Assembly: GCF_900105185.1 (NCBI RefSeq)
Contig: NZ_FNTJ01000002.1
Coordinates: forward strand, 124,001-188,000
Source of the DNA: Pseudomonas saponiphila
GTDB lineage: Bacteria; Pseudomonadota; Gammaproteobacteria; Pseudomonadales; Pseudomonadaceae
DNA: 64,000 nucleotides
Direction of reading: 5' to 3'
Position numbers and translations under genes: made by a program. Positions 53,226 to 62,430 of the stretch are shown in pieces. The notes under the pieces were generated by a model. That model worked only from the letters and a program-made list of their open reading frames with translations. It ran no database searches and was not told the origin of the DNA. Position 1 is the first letter of the stretch. Every line of letters begins with the position of its first letter.

Positions 53226-54896
53226 TCAGCTATCCAGTGCCTTGTATTTTTCCCGCAGGTGGTTACGGATCCAGACCGCCGACAGGTTCAGGGTGGCGAT
53301 CACCAGCACCAGCAGCAGCGCGGTGGCGTACACCAGAGGCCGCGCGGCCTCGACGTTGGGGCTCTGGAAGCCGACGTCGTAGATATGGAAGCCCAGGTGC
53401 ATGATCTTCTGGTCCAGGTGCAGGTACGGGTAGTTGCCATCCAGCGGCAGCGACGGCGCCAGTTTCACCACGCCCACCAGCATCAGCGGCGCCACTTCGC
53501 CGGCGGCGCGGGCCACCGCGAGGATCATCCCGGTCATCATCGCCGGGCTGGCCATCGGCAGGACGATCTTCCACAGCGTCTCGGCCTTGGTCGCGCCCAG
53601 GGCTAGGGAGCCCTCACGCACGGTACGGGGAATCCGCGCCAGGCCTTCCTCGGTGGCCACGATCACCACCGGCACCGCCAGCAGCGCCAGGGTCAGGGAA
53701 GCCCAGAGCAGGCCCGGGGTGCCGAAGGTCGGCGCCGGCAGGGCTTCGGGGAAGAACAGGCGGTCCACGGAACCGCCCAGCACGTAGACGAAGAAGCCCA
53801 GGCCGAACACCCCGTAGACGATGGCCGGAACCCCCGCCAGGTTGTTCACGGCGATGCGGATCACCCGGGTCAGGGTGTTCTGCTTGGCGTATTCACGCAG
53901 GTAGACCGCCGCCAGCACGCCGAACGGGGTGACGATCATGGCCATGATCAGGGTCATCATCACGGTGCCGAAGATCGCCGGGAAGATCCCGCCCTCGGTG
54001 TTGGCTTCACGGGGGTCGTCGCTGAGGAATTCCCAGACCTTGCTGAAGTAGAAGCCGATCTTGGTGAAGGTGCCCATGGCGTTCGGCTGGTAGGCATGCA
54101 CCACCTTGCCCAGGCCGATCTCGATTTCCTTGCCGTTGGCATCGCGGGCAGTGAGGCTGTCGCGGTTGAACTGGGCGTGCAGGTCGCTCAGGCGCGCCTC
54201 GACCTCCTGATAACGGGCATTGAGTTCGGCGCGCTCGGCGTCCATGTCGGCCTGGGCGGCGGGGGTCATCTTGCCGTCCAGCTCCAGCTTGCGGCCGTGC
54301 AGGCGGATGCGCTCCAGACCGGCGTTGATCGCGCCGATGTCGGATTTTTCCAGGGTCTTGAGCTGGACCGCCAGCTGGTTCACCCGGTTGATCCGCGCTT
54401 GCAGCTCGGGCCAGGCAGCCTCGCCCTCGGCGATCACCTTGCCGCTTTCCTTGACGTTGACCAGGTAGCCGTAGAAGTTGCCCCACTCACGGCGCTCGAT
54501 GGCCATCAGTTCCTTCGGGTAGCTCTGGTTGGTCAGCCACTCGCCGACGATCCAGGTGAAGTCGTTGCCATTCAGGTCGCGGTTACCGACCTTGATCAGC
54601 TCCCGGGTCATGAACTCCGGGCCCTGGTCGGGCACCGGCAGGCCGGCGCTCTTCAGGCGTGCCCGGGGCACTTCTTCCTTCTGCACCACTTCACCGATGA
54701 CCAGGTGGTTGGCCTGGCCCGGCACGTCGTAGCTGGCGTGCACCAGGTCGGCCGGCCAGAAGTGGCCGAGGCCGCGCACGGCGATCACCGCCAGCAAACC
54801 GATGGTCATGATGACCGCGATGGACACCGCGCCACCGCTGATCCAGACGCCTGGGGCGCCGCTCTTGAACCAGTCTTTTAGGGAGTTCTGTTTCAC
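53226..54896 (-). CDS. pstA: PstA, phosphate-transport permease with large periplasmic coiled-coil insert
   Basis: At 556 residues it is nearly twice the classical PstA. One N-terminal membrane segment (about 18-40) is followed by about 250 periplasmic residues including a charged helical coiled coil (about 160-250, QARINRVNQLAVQLKTLEK onward). The usual permease core with five membrane segments and the EAA loop (EGLARIPRTVREGSLALGAT) comes last. It starts with GTG at 54896, 15 bases after pstC. The insert is unrelated to transport in E. coli PstA and its role is unknown. Confidence 0.93.
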   Translation of the reverse strand: MKQNSLKDWFKSGAPGVWISGGAVSIAVIMTIGLLAVIAVRGLGHFWPADLVHASYDVPGQANHLVIGEVVQKEEVPRARLKSAGLPVPDQGPEFMTRELIKVGNRDLNGNDFTWIVGEWLTNQSYPKELMAIERREWGNFYGYLVNVKESGKVIAEGEAAWPELQARINRVNQLAVQLKTLEKSDIGAINAGLERIRLHGRKLELDGKMTPAAQADMDAERAELNARYQEVEARLSDLHAQFNRDSLTARDANGKEIEIGLGKVVHAYQPNAMGTFTKIGFYFSKVWEFLSDDPREANTEGGIFPAIFGTVMMTLIMAMIVTPFGVLAAVYLREYAKQNTLTRVIRIAVNNLAGVPAIVYGVFGLGFFVYVLGGSVDRLFFPEALPAPTFGTPGLLWASLTLALLAVPVVIVATEEGLARIPRTVREGSLALGATKAETLWKIVLPMASPAMMTGMILAVARAAGEVAPLMLVGVVKLAPSLPLDGNYPYLHLDQKIMHLGFHIYDVGFQSPNVEAARPLVYATALLLVLVIATLNLSAVWIRNHLREKYKALDS

Positions 54897-54911
54897 AGAC
54901 TTCTACCTTTC

Positions 54912-57197
54912 TTAAAGCGACGAGTATTTCTTGCGCAGACGCTGACGGATCAGCTCGGCGAGGGTGTTCATGACGAAGGTGAACAACAGCAGCACCAGCG
55001 CCGAGAGGAACAGCACGCGGTAGTGGCTGCCGCCGACTTCCGATTCGGGCATTTCCACCGCGACGTTGGCGGCCAGGGTGCGCAGGCCTTCGAACAGGTT
55101 CATTTCCATGACCGGGGTGTTGCCGGTGGCCATCAGCACGATCATGGTTTCGCCCACGGCGCGGCCCATGCCGATCATCAGCGCCGAGAAGATCCCCGGG
55201 CTGGCGGTGAGGATCACCACCCGCGTCATGGTCTGCCACGGCGTGGCGCCCAGGGCCAGGGAGCCCAGGGTCAGGCCACGGGGCACGCTGAACACGGCGT
55301 CTTCGGCGATCGAGTAGATGTTCGGGATCACCGCAAAGCCCATGGCCAGGCCGACCACCAGGGCGTTGCGCTGGTCGTAGGTGATCCCCAGGTCGTGGGA
55401 GATCCACATGCGCATGTCACCGCCGAAGAACCAGTTCTCCATGAACGGGCTCAGGTACAGCGAGAGGAAGCCGACGAAGATGATCACCGGGATCAGGATC
55501 GCGCTCTCCCAGCCGTCCGGCACCTTCAGGCGCAGCGACTCGGGCAGGCGGCTCCAGGCGAAACCGGCCACCAGGATGCCGATCGGCAGCAGGAGCAGCA
55601 GGCTGAAGATGCCCGGCAAATGCCCCTCGACATAAGGCGCGAGGAACAGGCCGGCGAAGAAGCCGAGGATCACCGTCGGCATCGCTTCCATCAGTTCGAT
55701 CACCGGCTTGACCTTGCGGCGCATGCCCGGGGCCATGAAGTAGGCGGTGTAGATCGCCGCGGCCACCGCCAATGGCGCCGCCAGCAGCATGGCGTAGAAC
55801 GCCGCCTTCAGGGTGCCGAAGGTCAGCGGCGAGAGGCTCAGCTTGGGTTCAAAATCGGTGTTGGCCGCGGTGGATTGCCAGACGTACTTAGGCTCGTCGT
55901 AGTTCTCGTACCAGACCTTGCTCCACAAGGCGCTCCAGGACACTTCCGGGTGTGGGTTGTCCAGCAGCAGCGGTTGCAGCTTGCCGCCGGCCTCGACGAT
56001 CACCCGGTTGGCCCGTGGCGACAGGCCGAACAGGCCCTGGCCGTCCACTACCTGGTCCACCAGCAGAGTGCGATGGGCAGTGCTGTGGAACACCCCGAGC
56101 TTGCCGGCGGCATCCAGGGCGACGAAGCCCTTGCGGCGCTCTTCGGCGGTGATTTCAACGATGGGCGCGGTGCCCATCTGGAAGCTGCGGATCGGCTTCA
56201 GGCGCAGTTCGCCATCCGCATCGCGGGCCATGAACCACTGGGCCAGACCGCCCTTGGAGGTGCCGATGATCAGCGAGATGCCGCCCACCAGTTGGGTGCT
56301 GGCGGTGACTTCAGCGTTGGCGTCGTCCAGCAATTTGTAGCGACCGTTGAGGCTCTTGTCCCGCAGGCTGAACACGTCGGCCAAGGCCCGACCATTGATC
56401 ACATACAGCCATTGCTGGCGCGGATCGATGTACATCGCCTTGACCGGCTCGGTCATCTGCGGCAGCTCGATGCGGCTCTGCTCGCTGGTGACTTCGCCGG
56501 TCATCATGTTTTCTTCGCGGGTCAGCTTCAGCACATGCAACTGTGCACCGGTGGAACCGGCGATGATCAGCGACGAATCAGTGGCGTTGAGATTGACGTG
56601 TTCCAGCGCCCCGCCCTGCTCGTTCAAAGTGATCGGGGTTTCGCCGTAGGGGTACTCGATGGCCGGCGAGATGGTCTTCTTGCCGTCCGGGTAGCTGACC
56701 TTGTAGGTGTGGCGGAACACCAGGGCCTGGCCGTTGGACAGACCGACCACCACCAGCGGATTGCCGGGCTGGTCCTTGCCGATGGAGGTGACGCTGGCCC
56801 CCGCGGGAACCGGCAGGTCGACCTTGCGCAGCTCGGCGCCGCTGTCGATGTCGAAGAACAGCGCCTGGCCCTTGTCGGAGACGCGCATGGCTACCTGGTT
56901 CTGCTCTTCCAGGGAGAACATCAGCGGCTTGCCGGCATCCTGCATCCAGGCGGGTGTCAGCGGCTCCTTGGCAGTCAGTTCGGCACCCTGGAACAGCGGC
57001 GCGACGACATAGGCGAGGAAGAAGAAGATCAGGGTGATCGCACCCAGCACGGCCAGGCCGCCTACCAGGACGTACCAGCGGGTCAGACGGTCTTTGAGCG
57101 CGCGAATGCGCCGCTTGCGTTGCAGCTCAGGCGTATTGAAGTCAATGCGCTTGGGGGGAGAAGTCGTAGTCATGGGGGAGTTGGCCAGATCATTCAT
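54912..57197 (-). CDS. pstC: PstC, phosphate-transport permease with propeller-like periplasmic insert
   Basis: The protein is about 761 residues; classical PstC is near 320. After one membrane segment (about 45-72) comes a roughly 400-residue periplasmic region made of repeated short beta blades (for example GQALFFDIDSGAELRKVDLP, SSLIIAGSTGAQLHVLKL, QQWLYVINGRALADVFSL), as in WD40-like propellers. The permease core follows, with the EAA loop near PRGLTLGSLALGATPWQ. The Pho-box -10 at 57204-57209 puts transcription start near 57197, so the GTG at 57203 is unlikely. The ATG at 57197 (nearly leaderless) or at 57173 is the start. Confidence 0.92.
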   Translation of the reverse strand: MNDLANSPMTTTSPPKRIDFNTPELQRKRRIRALKDRLTRWYVLVGGLAVLGAITLIFFFLAYVVAPLFQGAELTAKEPLTPAWMQDAGKPLMFSLEEQNQVAMRVSDKGQALFFDIDSGAELRKVDLPVPAGASVTSIGKDQPGNPLVVVGLSNGQALVFRHTYKVSYPDGKKTISPAIEYPYGETPITLNEQGGALEHVNLNATDSSLIIAGSTGAQLHVLKLTREENMMTGEVTSEQSRIELPQMTEPVKAMYIDPRQQWLYVINGRALADVFSLRDKSLNGRYKLLDDANAEVTASTQLVGGISLIIGTSKGGLAQWFMARDADGELRLKPIRSFQMGTAPIVEITAEERRKGFVALDAAGKLGVFHSTAHRTLLVDQVVDGQGLFGLSPRANRVIVEAGGKLQPLLLDNPHPEVSWSALWSKVWYENYDEPKYVWQSTAANTDFEPKLSLSPLTFGTLKAAFYAMLLAAPLAVAAAIYTAYFMAPGMRRKVKPVIELMEAMPTVILGFFAGLFLAPYVEGHLPGIFSLLLLLPIGILVAGFAWSRLPESLRLKVPDGWESAILIPVIIFVGFLSLYLSPFMENWFFGGDMRMWISHDLGITYDQRNALVVGLAMGFAVIPNIYSIAEDAVFSVPRGLTLGSLALGATPWQTMTRVVILTASPGIFSALMIGMGRAVGETMIVLMATGNTPVMEMNLFEGLRTLAANVAVEMPESEVGGSHYRVLFLSALVLLLFTFVMNTLAELIRQRLRKKYSSL

Positions 57198-57203
57198 GCG
57201 CAC

Positions 57204-57237
57204 ACCCTAGCGATCCTGTATGACAGAAAGATGACAA
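57204..57237 (-). promoter_or_regulatory. Pho box and -10 of the pstCAB-phoU operon
   Basis: On the minus strand TTGTCAT, four bases, CTGTCAT (57220-57237) matches 13 of 14 Pho-box positions. Ten bases further on, TAGGGT (57204-57209) is the -10. It is the best Pho box in the window and lies almost on top of the pstC start codon. Confidence 0.88.
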
Positions 57238-57379
57238 TGCAGTGACGCAGCAAATCCGCCGCGTGGCAGGGCCGGCAGCGGACAGAAAATGAGGTTGCAG
57301 GAACCGACTGGCCGGCGAACCGGCCTTGAGCCTGGCGTTGCCTTTTCGGGCGTTTTCGCTGGCAGCCCGGCCCCTGCTG

Positions 57380-57411
57380 AAACAAGAAGGTCCGGGGAGC
57401 CCGGACCTTCG
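57380..57411 (-). terminator. Terminator of pstS
   Basis: GAAGGTCCGG (57386-57395) and CCGGACCTTC (57401-57410) form a perfect 10-bp stem. On the minus strand it is followed by TTGTTT. It begins 9 bases after the pstS stop and separates pstS from pstC. A degenerate REP-like sequence lies just beyond, around 57300-57375. Confidence 0.85.
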
Positions 57412-57419
57412 GTGGCGGC

Positions 57420-58403
57420 TTATGCGCCTTCTTTCAGACCCAGGTCAGCCAGGGCCTTGGCGGCTACCTTGGCGGGCAGTGGGATGTAGCCGTCTTTGAC
57501 CACTACTTCCTGACCCTGTTTGGACAGGACCAGTTTCACGAACTCGGCTTCCAGCGGGGCCAGAGGCTTGTTCGGGGCCTTGTTGACGTAGACGTAGAGG
57601 AAGCGCGACAGCGGGTACTTGCCGTTCAGGGCGTTTTCTTCGGTGTCTTCGATGAAGTCGCTGCTGCCTTTCTTGGCCAGGGCCACGGTCTTCACACTGG
57701 CGGTCTTGTAGCCGATGCCCGAGTAGCCGATGCCGTTCAGCGAGGAGCTGATGGACTGCACCACCGACGCCGAACCAGGTTGTTCGTTGACGTTAGGCTT
57801 GTAGTCGCCTTTGCACAGGGCTTCTTCCTTGAAGTAGCCGTAGGTGCCGGATACCGAGTTGCGGCCGAACAGCTGGACCGGCTTGTTGGCCAGGTCGCCG
57901 GTCACACCCAGGTCGCCCCAGGTTTTCACTTCGGCCTTGGCGCCGCACAGACGGGTCGAGGAGAAGATCGCGTCAACCTGTTCCATGGTCAGGTGCTGGA
58001 TCGGGTTGTCCTTGTGCACGAACACTGCCAGGGCGTCCACGGCCACCGGGATGGCGGTTGGCTTGTAGCCGTACTTCTGCTCGAAGGCGGCCAGCTCGGT
58101 GTCCTTCATCTTGCGGCTCATAGGGCCCAGGTTGGAGGTGCCTTCGGTCAGCGCGGGTGGCGCGGTGGCGGAGCCGGCGGCCTGAATCTGAATGTTGACG
58201 TTCGGGTATTCTTTTTTGTAGTTCTCGGCCCACAGGGTCATCAGGTTCGCCAAGGTATCGGAACCGACGCTGGACAGGTTGCCCGACACACCAGTGGTCT
58301 TGGTGTAGCTCGGGATAGCAGGGTCAACAGCGGCAACCGCGTGGGCAGTCGCAACGCCAGCGGCGACAAAGGTCATTGCCGCCATCAAACGCTTCAGTTT
58401 CAT
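57420..58403 (-). CDS. pstS: PstS, periplasmic phosphate-binding protein
   Basis: The 327-residue protein has a signal peptide ([18 protein letters not shown], cleavage near AHAVA). Its phosphate-binding motifs are [33 protein letters not shown] and [12 protein letters not shown]. It delivers phosphate to PstC/PstA. It has its own Pho-box promoter and terminator, which allows much higher expression than the permease genes. Confidence 0.96.
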   Translation of the reverse strand: MKLKRLMAAMTFVAAGVATAHAVAAVDPAIPSYTKTTGVSGNLSSVGSDTLANLMTLWAENYKKEYPNVNIQIQAAGSATAPPALTEGTSNLGPMSRKMKDTELAAFEQKYGYKPTAIPVAVDALAVFVHKDNPIQHLTMEQVDAIFSSTRLCGAKAEVKTWGDLGVTGDLANKPVQLFGRNSVSGTYGYFKEEALCKGDYKPNVNEQPGSASVVQSISSSLNGIGYSGIGYKTASVKTVALAKKGSSDFIEDTEENALNGKYPLSRFLYVYVNKAPNKPLAPLEAEFVKLVLSKQGQEVVVKDGYIPLPAKVAAKALADLGLKEGA

Positions 58404-58465
58404 GCCTTACTCCTAGCAGATAGGGTGTGTTAAGTCGGGGCCAAGTATCTGTAGGCCGTGTGAAC

Positions 58466-58499
58466 ACTCTATGTCCGGAATATGACAATTAGATGAAAG
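58466..58499 (-). promoter_or_regulatory. Pho box and -10 of pstS
   Basis: On the minus strand CTTTCAT, four bases, TTGTCAT (58482-58499) matches 12 of 14 Pho-box positions. Ten bases later TAGAGT (58466-58471) is the -10. The pstS ATG is about 60 bases downstream. Confidence 0.87.
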
Positions 58500-58555
58500 G
58501 CCAGCACTCCTGAACGCAAGCGGGCCTTTCTTTCATGGGGGAATAAAAGCGTCTG

Positions 58556-58582
58556 GTAGCCGCTGCCAGAAGCTGCGGCTAC
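58556..58582. repeat. Hairpin repeat, GTAGCCGC type
   Basis: GTAGCCGC and GCGGCTAC form an 8-bp stem around an 11-base loop, 10 bases after the MFS stop codon. It is a degenerate member of the family at 20071-20093 and 43986-44011. Confidence 0.65.
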
Positions 58583-58592
58583 AGGCTGGTGG

Positions 58593-59891
58593 TCAGCGGC
58601 CCTTGACCCACAGGTACAGGCCGACCAGCAGGCCGATGCCGCAAATGATTGCCACGTAGTAGGCCGGGCCCATCGGGCTTTCCTTGAGCAGCCAGGTCAC
58701 CACCATCGGCGTCAGGCCACCGAAGATCGCGTAGGCCAGGTTGTAGGAAAACGACAGGCCACTGAAGCGCACCACTGCCGGGAACGCCTTGACCATCACG
58801 TAAGGCACCGCGCCGATGGTGCCGACAAACAGACCGGTCAGGGCATACATCGGGAACAGCCACTGCGGGTTGTCCAGCAGGCCGTGATAGAAGGTCCAGG
58901 AGGTGGCCAGCAGCAAGGCGCTGCCGAACACGAACACCTTGCCAGCACCGAAACGGTCCGCCAGAACCCCGGAAATCACGCAGCCAAGGCTGAGGAACAC
59001 GATGGCCAGGCTGTTGGCTTCCAGGGCAGTGATGGCCGGGAATTTATAGACGGTCTGCAGCACGGTGGGGGTCATCAGGATCACCACGATGATCCCGGCG
59101 GACAGCAGCCAGGTCAGCAGCATGGAAATCACGATGGCGCCACGGTGATCGCGCAGCACTGCGCGCAGCGGCAGCTCCTCGGCCAGGGCCTTGCGCTGTT
59201 GCAGCTCGGCGAACACCGGGGTTTCGTGCAGCAGGCGGCGCAGGTACACCGAGAACAGGCCGAACACCCCGCCCAGCAGGAACGGAATCCGCCAGGCGTA
59301 GTCCGCCACTTCCGCCGGGGTATAGATGCTGTTGATCGCCGTGGCCACCAGCGAGCCCAGGAGAATCCCGGCGGTCAGGCCCGAGGTCAGGGTGCCGCAG
59401 GCATAGCCGATATGCCGTTGCGGCACGTGTTCGGAAACAAAGACCCAGGCCCCGGGCACTTCACCGCCGATGGCCGCGCCCTGGATCACCCGCATCAGCA
59501 ACAGCAGGATCGGCGCCCACAGGCCGATCTGCGCGTAGGTCGGCAACAGGCCCATGATCAGGGTCGGCACCGCCATCATGAAAATGCTCAGGGTGAACAT
59601 CTTCTTGCGCCCCAGCAGGTCGCCGAAGTGAGCCATGACGATCCCGCCCAGGGGACGAGCCAGGTAACCGGCGGCGAAGATGCCGAAGGTCTGCATCAGG
59701 CGCAGCCACTCGGGCATGTCCGCGGGGAAGAACAGCTTGCCGACCACGGTGGCGAAGAACACGAAGATGATGAAGTCGTAGAACTCCAGCGCCCCACCCA
59801 GGGCGGACAGGGACAAGGTCTTGTAGTCACTACGGGTCAGCGGACGGGCGGGTTGCGCAGATTGCGCGGCGCTCGCAGGCACAGTGGTCAT
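58593..59891 (-). CDS. MFS transporter of the metabolite:H+ symporter type
   Basis: The 432-residue protein has twelve predicted membrane segments and the MHS-family loop motif MAHFGDLLGRKKMF between segments 2 and 3. GALEFYDFIIFVFFATVVG opens the first segment. Relatives move organic acids, proline/betaine or citrate with protons; the substrate cannot be read from sequence. The ATG at 59891 is preferred because the upstream extension is not protein-like. It neighbours pstS as PA5370 does in P. aeruginosa. Confidence 0.9.
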   Translation of the reverse strand: MTTVPASAAQSAQPARPLTRSDYKTLSLSALGGALEFYDFIIFVFFATVVGKLFFPADMPEWLRLMQTFGIFAAGYLARPLGGIVMAHFGDLLGRKKMFTLSIFMMAVPTLIMGLLPTYAQIGLWAPILLLLMRVIQGAAIGGEVPGAWVFVSEHVPQRHIGYACGTLTSGLTAGILLGSLVATAINSIYTPAEVADYAWRIPFLLGGVFGLFSVYLRRLLHETPVFAELQQRKALAEELPLRAVLRDHRGAIVISMLLTWLLSAGIIVVILMTPTVLQTVYKFPAITALEANSLAIVFLSLGCVISGVLADRFGAGKVFVFGSALLLATSWTFYHGLLDNPQWLFPMYALTGLFVGTIGAVPYVMVKAFPAVVRFSGLSFSYNLAYAIFGGLTPMVVTWLLKESPMGPAYYVAIICGIGLLVGLYLWVKGR

Positions 59892-60285
59892 GGCAAGGGC
59901 TTCTCTTATTAGTCGGTTCTGGAAGCCGCAACAGCGCTGGTTGGGGCCTGGCAGGTTCGGCACGATAGCAAATTGTTCGAATCCGTACACAGCGGTGCAC
60001 AAATGACTCACAAATTTGCGAACTGAGTGGGTCGTCGCGGAGTCTATCGACCGATATACTCGCAAACCTCGGAGCGCAAAGCCGCTCCTGGCAAGGGTTG
60101 CTGTGCGAAAACGCTGCTGCGCGCCCCAGTCCCTGGACAGTGCCAGTCGATTTCGCAGAGTTTCCCTTTAGCACGCCTTAGAAAGAACGTGACGAACGCA
60201 GTGTGTTCGGGCTGAATCGTTTTTCCTGAAGACGGCTATTCACCTGAAGTACCCATGAAGCGTCACGGGTCAGAGGCCCCTCGGC
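59892..60285. other. 394-base intergenic region with nothing recognised
   Basis: It lies between the divergent MFS and thioesterase genes and must hold both promoters. AT-richer patches occur around 59960-60060, but I see no convincing -35/-10 pair, operator palindrome, small RNA or repeat. Confidence 0.5.
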
Positions 60286-60690
60286 ATGATAGAGCTCGAA
60301 CAAGAAGATCCAATCCCGCAAGGCGACCTGGCCCTGCAAATCACCGCCTTGCCCCGTGAAACCAACGGTTTTGGCGATATTTTCGGCGGCTGGCTGGTCG
60401 CCCAGATGGACCTGGCGGGCACCGCCATGGCCAGCCGCGTCGCTGGTGGCCGAGTGGCCACGGTGGCCATCGACCGCATGGCATTCCTGGTGCCGGTGGC
60501 CGTGGGCGCGCAGCTGTCCTTCTATACCCAGACCCTGGAAATCGGCCGCAGCTCGATCCAGATGATGGTCGAAGTGTGGAGCGACGACCCGCTGTCCAGC
60601 GAATGGCGCAAGGTCACCGAAGCGGTGTTCGTGTTCGTCGCCATCGATGGCAGCGGCCGCACCCGCTCGGTTCCCCCCCGCGCCCGTTAA
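60286..60690 (+). CDS. Acyl-CoA thioesterase, hotdog fold (YciA/BACH type)
   Basis: The 134-residue protein has the single-hotdog signature GDIFGGWLVAQMDLAGTAMA and MAFLVPVAVG, with the Asp of the active site in GWLVAQMD. It should hydrolyse acyl-CoA in the cytoplasm. It is the first gene of a + strand pair with the mutarotase. Confidence 0.88.
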   Translation: MIELEQEDPIPQGDLALQITALPRETNGFGDIFGGWLVAQMDLAGTAMASRVAGGRVATVAIDRMAFLVPVAVGAQLSFYTQTLEIGRSSIQMMVEVWSDDPLSSEWRKVTEAVFVFVAIDGSGRTRSVPPRAR

Positions 60691-60748
60691 ACCTGGAGGC
60701 GGTCATGCGCGCCATGACCGTCCACACCTTGTGAACGAGAACAGCAGC

Positions 60749-61648
60749 ATGCCTACACCCCAGGTCGAAACCGTCAAACTCGATGAACTGAACTGCTGGC
60801 GCATCCGCCACGGTGACGCCGAACTGCTGCTGGCCCAGCAAGGCGCGCACATCCTCAGTTATCAGGTGGCCGGGCAACAGCCGCTGATCTGGCTCAACGA
60901 CGAGGCCGTGTTCAAAAGCGGCAAGAGCATCCGCGCCGGAGTGCCGGTGTGCTGGCCCTGGTTCGGCAACCTGGCGCGCAACCCCCAGGCGGTGCAGGCC
61001 ATGCGCCAGAGCAGCGAGCCGGCACCGGCCCACGGCCTGGTGCGCGCCACCGACTGGGAACTGCTGGGCATCGAAAGCCAGGGCGACAGCCTGCTGGTGG
61101 AACTGCGCCTGCCCTGCCCCACTGGCGGCTTCCCCGGCTGGCCCCATCAGGTGGAACCGCGCCTGAGCATCCGTCTCGACGAGCAACTGCACATCAGCCT
61201 CAGCAGCCACAACCTGGGCAGCCAGAGCGTGAGCATCAGCCAGGCGCTGCACAGCTACTTCGCGGTCAGCGATGTGCGCAACGTGCAGGTGGAAGGCGTT
61301 GATGGGCTGAACTACATCGAGACTCTGGAAGACTGGAAAACCAAGGTGCAGCATGGCGCCCTGCGTTTTAGCGGCGAAACCGACCGCATTTACCTGGATG
61401 TGCCGGCGCAGTTGGAGATCGTCGACCCACACTGGCAGCGGCGGATTCGCCTGAACAGCGCAGGCTCACGCACTGCGGTGATCTGGAACCCCTGGATCGA
61501 CCGCGCCGCGCAATTTGGCGACATGGCCAACGACGGCTGGCAGCGCATGCTGTGCATCGAAACCGCCAACGTGATGGACGACATCGTCACCCTGGCCCCC
61601 GGCGCCAGCCACACCCTGAGCGTAAGCATCAGCGCCGCCCCGCTCTGA
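60749..61648 (+). CDS. D-hexose-6-phosphate mutarotase (YeaD-like aldose-1-epimerase)
   Basis: The 299-residue protein has the aldose-epimerase fold of the YeaD group: QQGAHILSYQ near residue 32, GVPVCWPWFG near 67, PAHGLVRATDW near 92 with the catalytic His, and a C-terminal VIWNPW. It should interconvert anomers of glucose-6-phosphate or similar sugars. GAGAACAG lies just before the ATG at 60749. Confidence 0.9.
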   Translation: MPTPQVETVKLDELNCWRIRHGDAELLLAQQGAHILSYQVAGQQPLIWLNDEAVFKSGKSIRAGVPVCWPWFGNLARNPQAVQAMRQSSEPAPAHGLVRATDWELLGIESQGDSLLVELRLPCPTGGFPGWPHQVEPRLSIRLDEQLHISLSSHNLGSQSVSISQALHSYFAVSDVRNVQVEGVDGLNYIETLEDWKTKVQHGALRFSGETDRIYLDVPAQLEIVDPHWQRRIRLNSAGSRTAVIWNPWIDRAAQFGDMANDGWQRMLCIETANVMDDIVTLAPGASHTLSVSISAAPL

Positions 61649-61664
61649 CCCCACCTGCCCCCAC

Positions 61665-61728
61665 GTGGGAGCTGGCTTGCCAGCGAAGAGGCCCTCAAGA
61701 CCGCTTTCGCCGGCAAGCCGGCTCCTAC
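61665..61728. repeat. REPIN between convergent genes
   Basis: GTGGGAGCTGGCTTGCCAGCGAA at the left faces TTCGCCGGCAAGCCGGCTCCTAC at the right, with about 18 bases between. One base differs from the usual GTAGGAGC opening. Confidence 0.85.
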
Positions 61729-61755
61729 CGTTCAGTGGTGTTCAACTGTGCCGCT

Positions 61756-62292
61756 TCAGAGGTCCGACTCCTGCACCACCCGCACCTTCGCCGCATCCAG
61801 GGCGTAGGCCGCGTCGGCCAGGTCATTGCTGACCTTCTCGATCTTCAGGGTGCCGGTCACCCACAGCGGCGTGTAGATGTCATCCAGCTTCACGCCCTTG
61901 GGAAAGCGCACCAGCACCAGCTGGTTGGGCGGCGGTGGCGGCACGTGGATGCAGGCCCCCGGGTACGGCACCAGGAAAAACAGCGTGCTGCGGCCCTTGG
62001 CATCGGCTTCCAGCGGTACCGGATAGCCGCCCAGGCGGATCTGTTTGTCGTTCATCGCCGGCACGGTCTTGGTGGAATACATCACCGCCGGCAAGCCCTT
62101 GCTCTGCTTCAGGCCGCCCTTGTCGGTGAAGGTGCCGTTGGCCTCGGGGGAGTTGTGATCGATTTCCGGCATCTGCTCCAGGGCCTTCTGGTCCGACTTG
62201 GGCATCAGCTCCAGCCAGTCGGTTTCCGGCAGTTCGCCGGCGTGGGCCAGGCCGCAGCCCAACAGAACAAAGGTCAATAGAAGACGGCGCAT
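61756..62292 (-). CDS. Exported DUF3299-type protein
   Basis: The 178-residue protein has a signal peptide (MRRLLLTFVLLGCGLAHA). The mature part has the pattern of DUF3299: ETDWLELMPKSD, VRLGGYPVPLE-like RLGGYPVPLEA, and LVPYPGACIHVPPPPPNQLV with one Cys. Relatives are periplasmic and of unknown function, often near lipoprotein or ABC export genes. The ATG at 62292 is chosen for the signal peptide. Confidence 0.85.
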   Translation of the reverse strand: MRRLLLTFVLLGCGLAHAGELPETDWLELMPKSDQKALEQMPEIDHNSPEANGTFTDKGGLKQSKGLPAVMYSTKTVPAMNDKQIRLGGYPVPLEADAKGRSTLFFLVPYPGACIHVPPPPPNQLVLVRFPKGVKLDDIYTPLWVTGTLKIEKVSNDLADAAYALDAAKVRVVQESDL

Positions 62293-62384
62293 GAGAGGTG
62301 GCTCGGTCAAAAAGGATGGACGGAAAAAACCCGCGCATTCTAGTGCGCAACACGTCGGCTGCGTTGAAGTTTCAGATGAAGAAA

Positions 62385-62425
62385 AGGGCTCCCCTCCGCC
62401 CGAGCGGCAGAGGGGGCTTGCAGGG
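62385..62425 (-). terminator. Terminator of the GlsB-like gene
   Basis: GGGCTCCCCTC and GAGGGGGCTT form an imperfect stem around a GC-rich loop. On the minus strand it ends in TTTTCTTC. It lies just after the stop of the gene at 62431-62676. Confidence 0.65.
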
Positions 62426-62430
62426 GGGAA

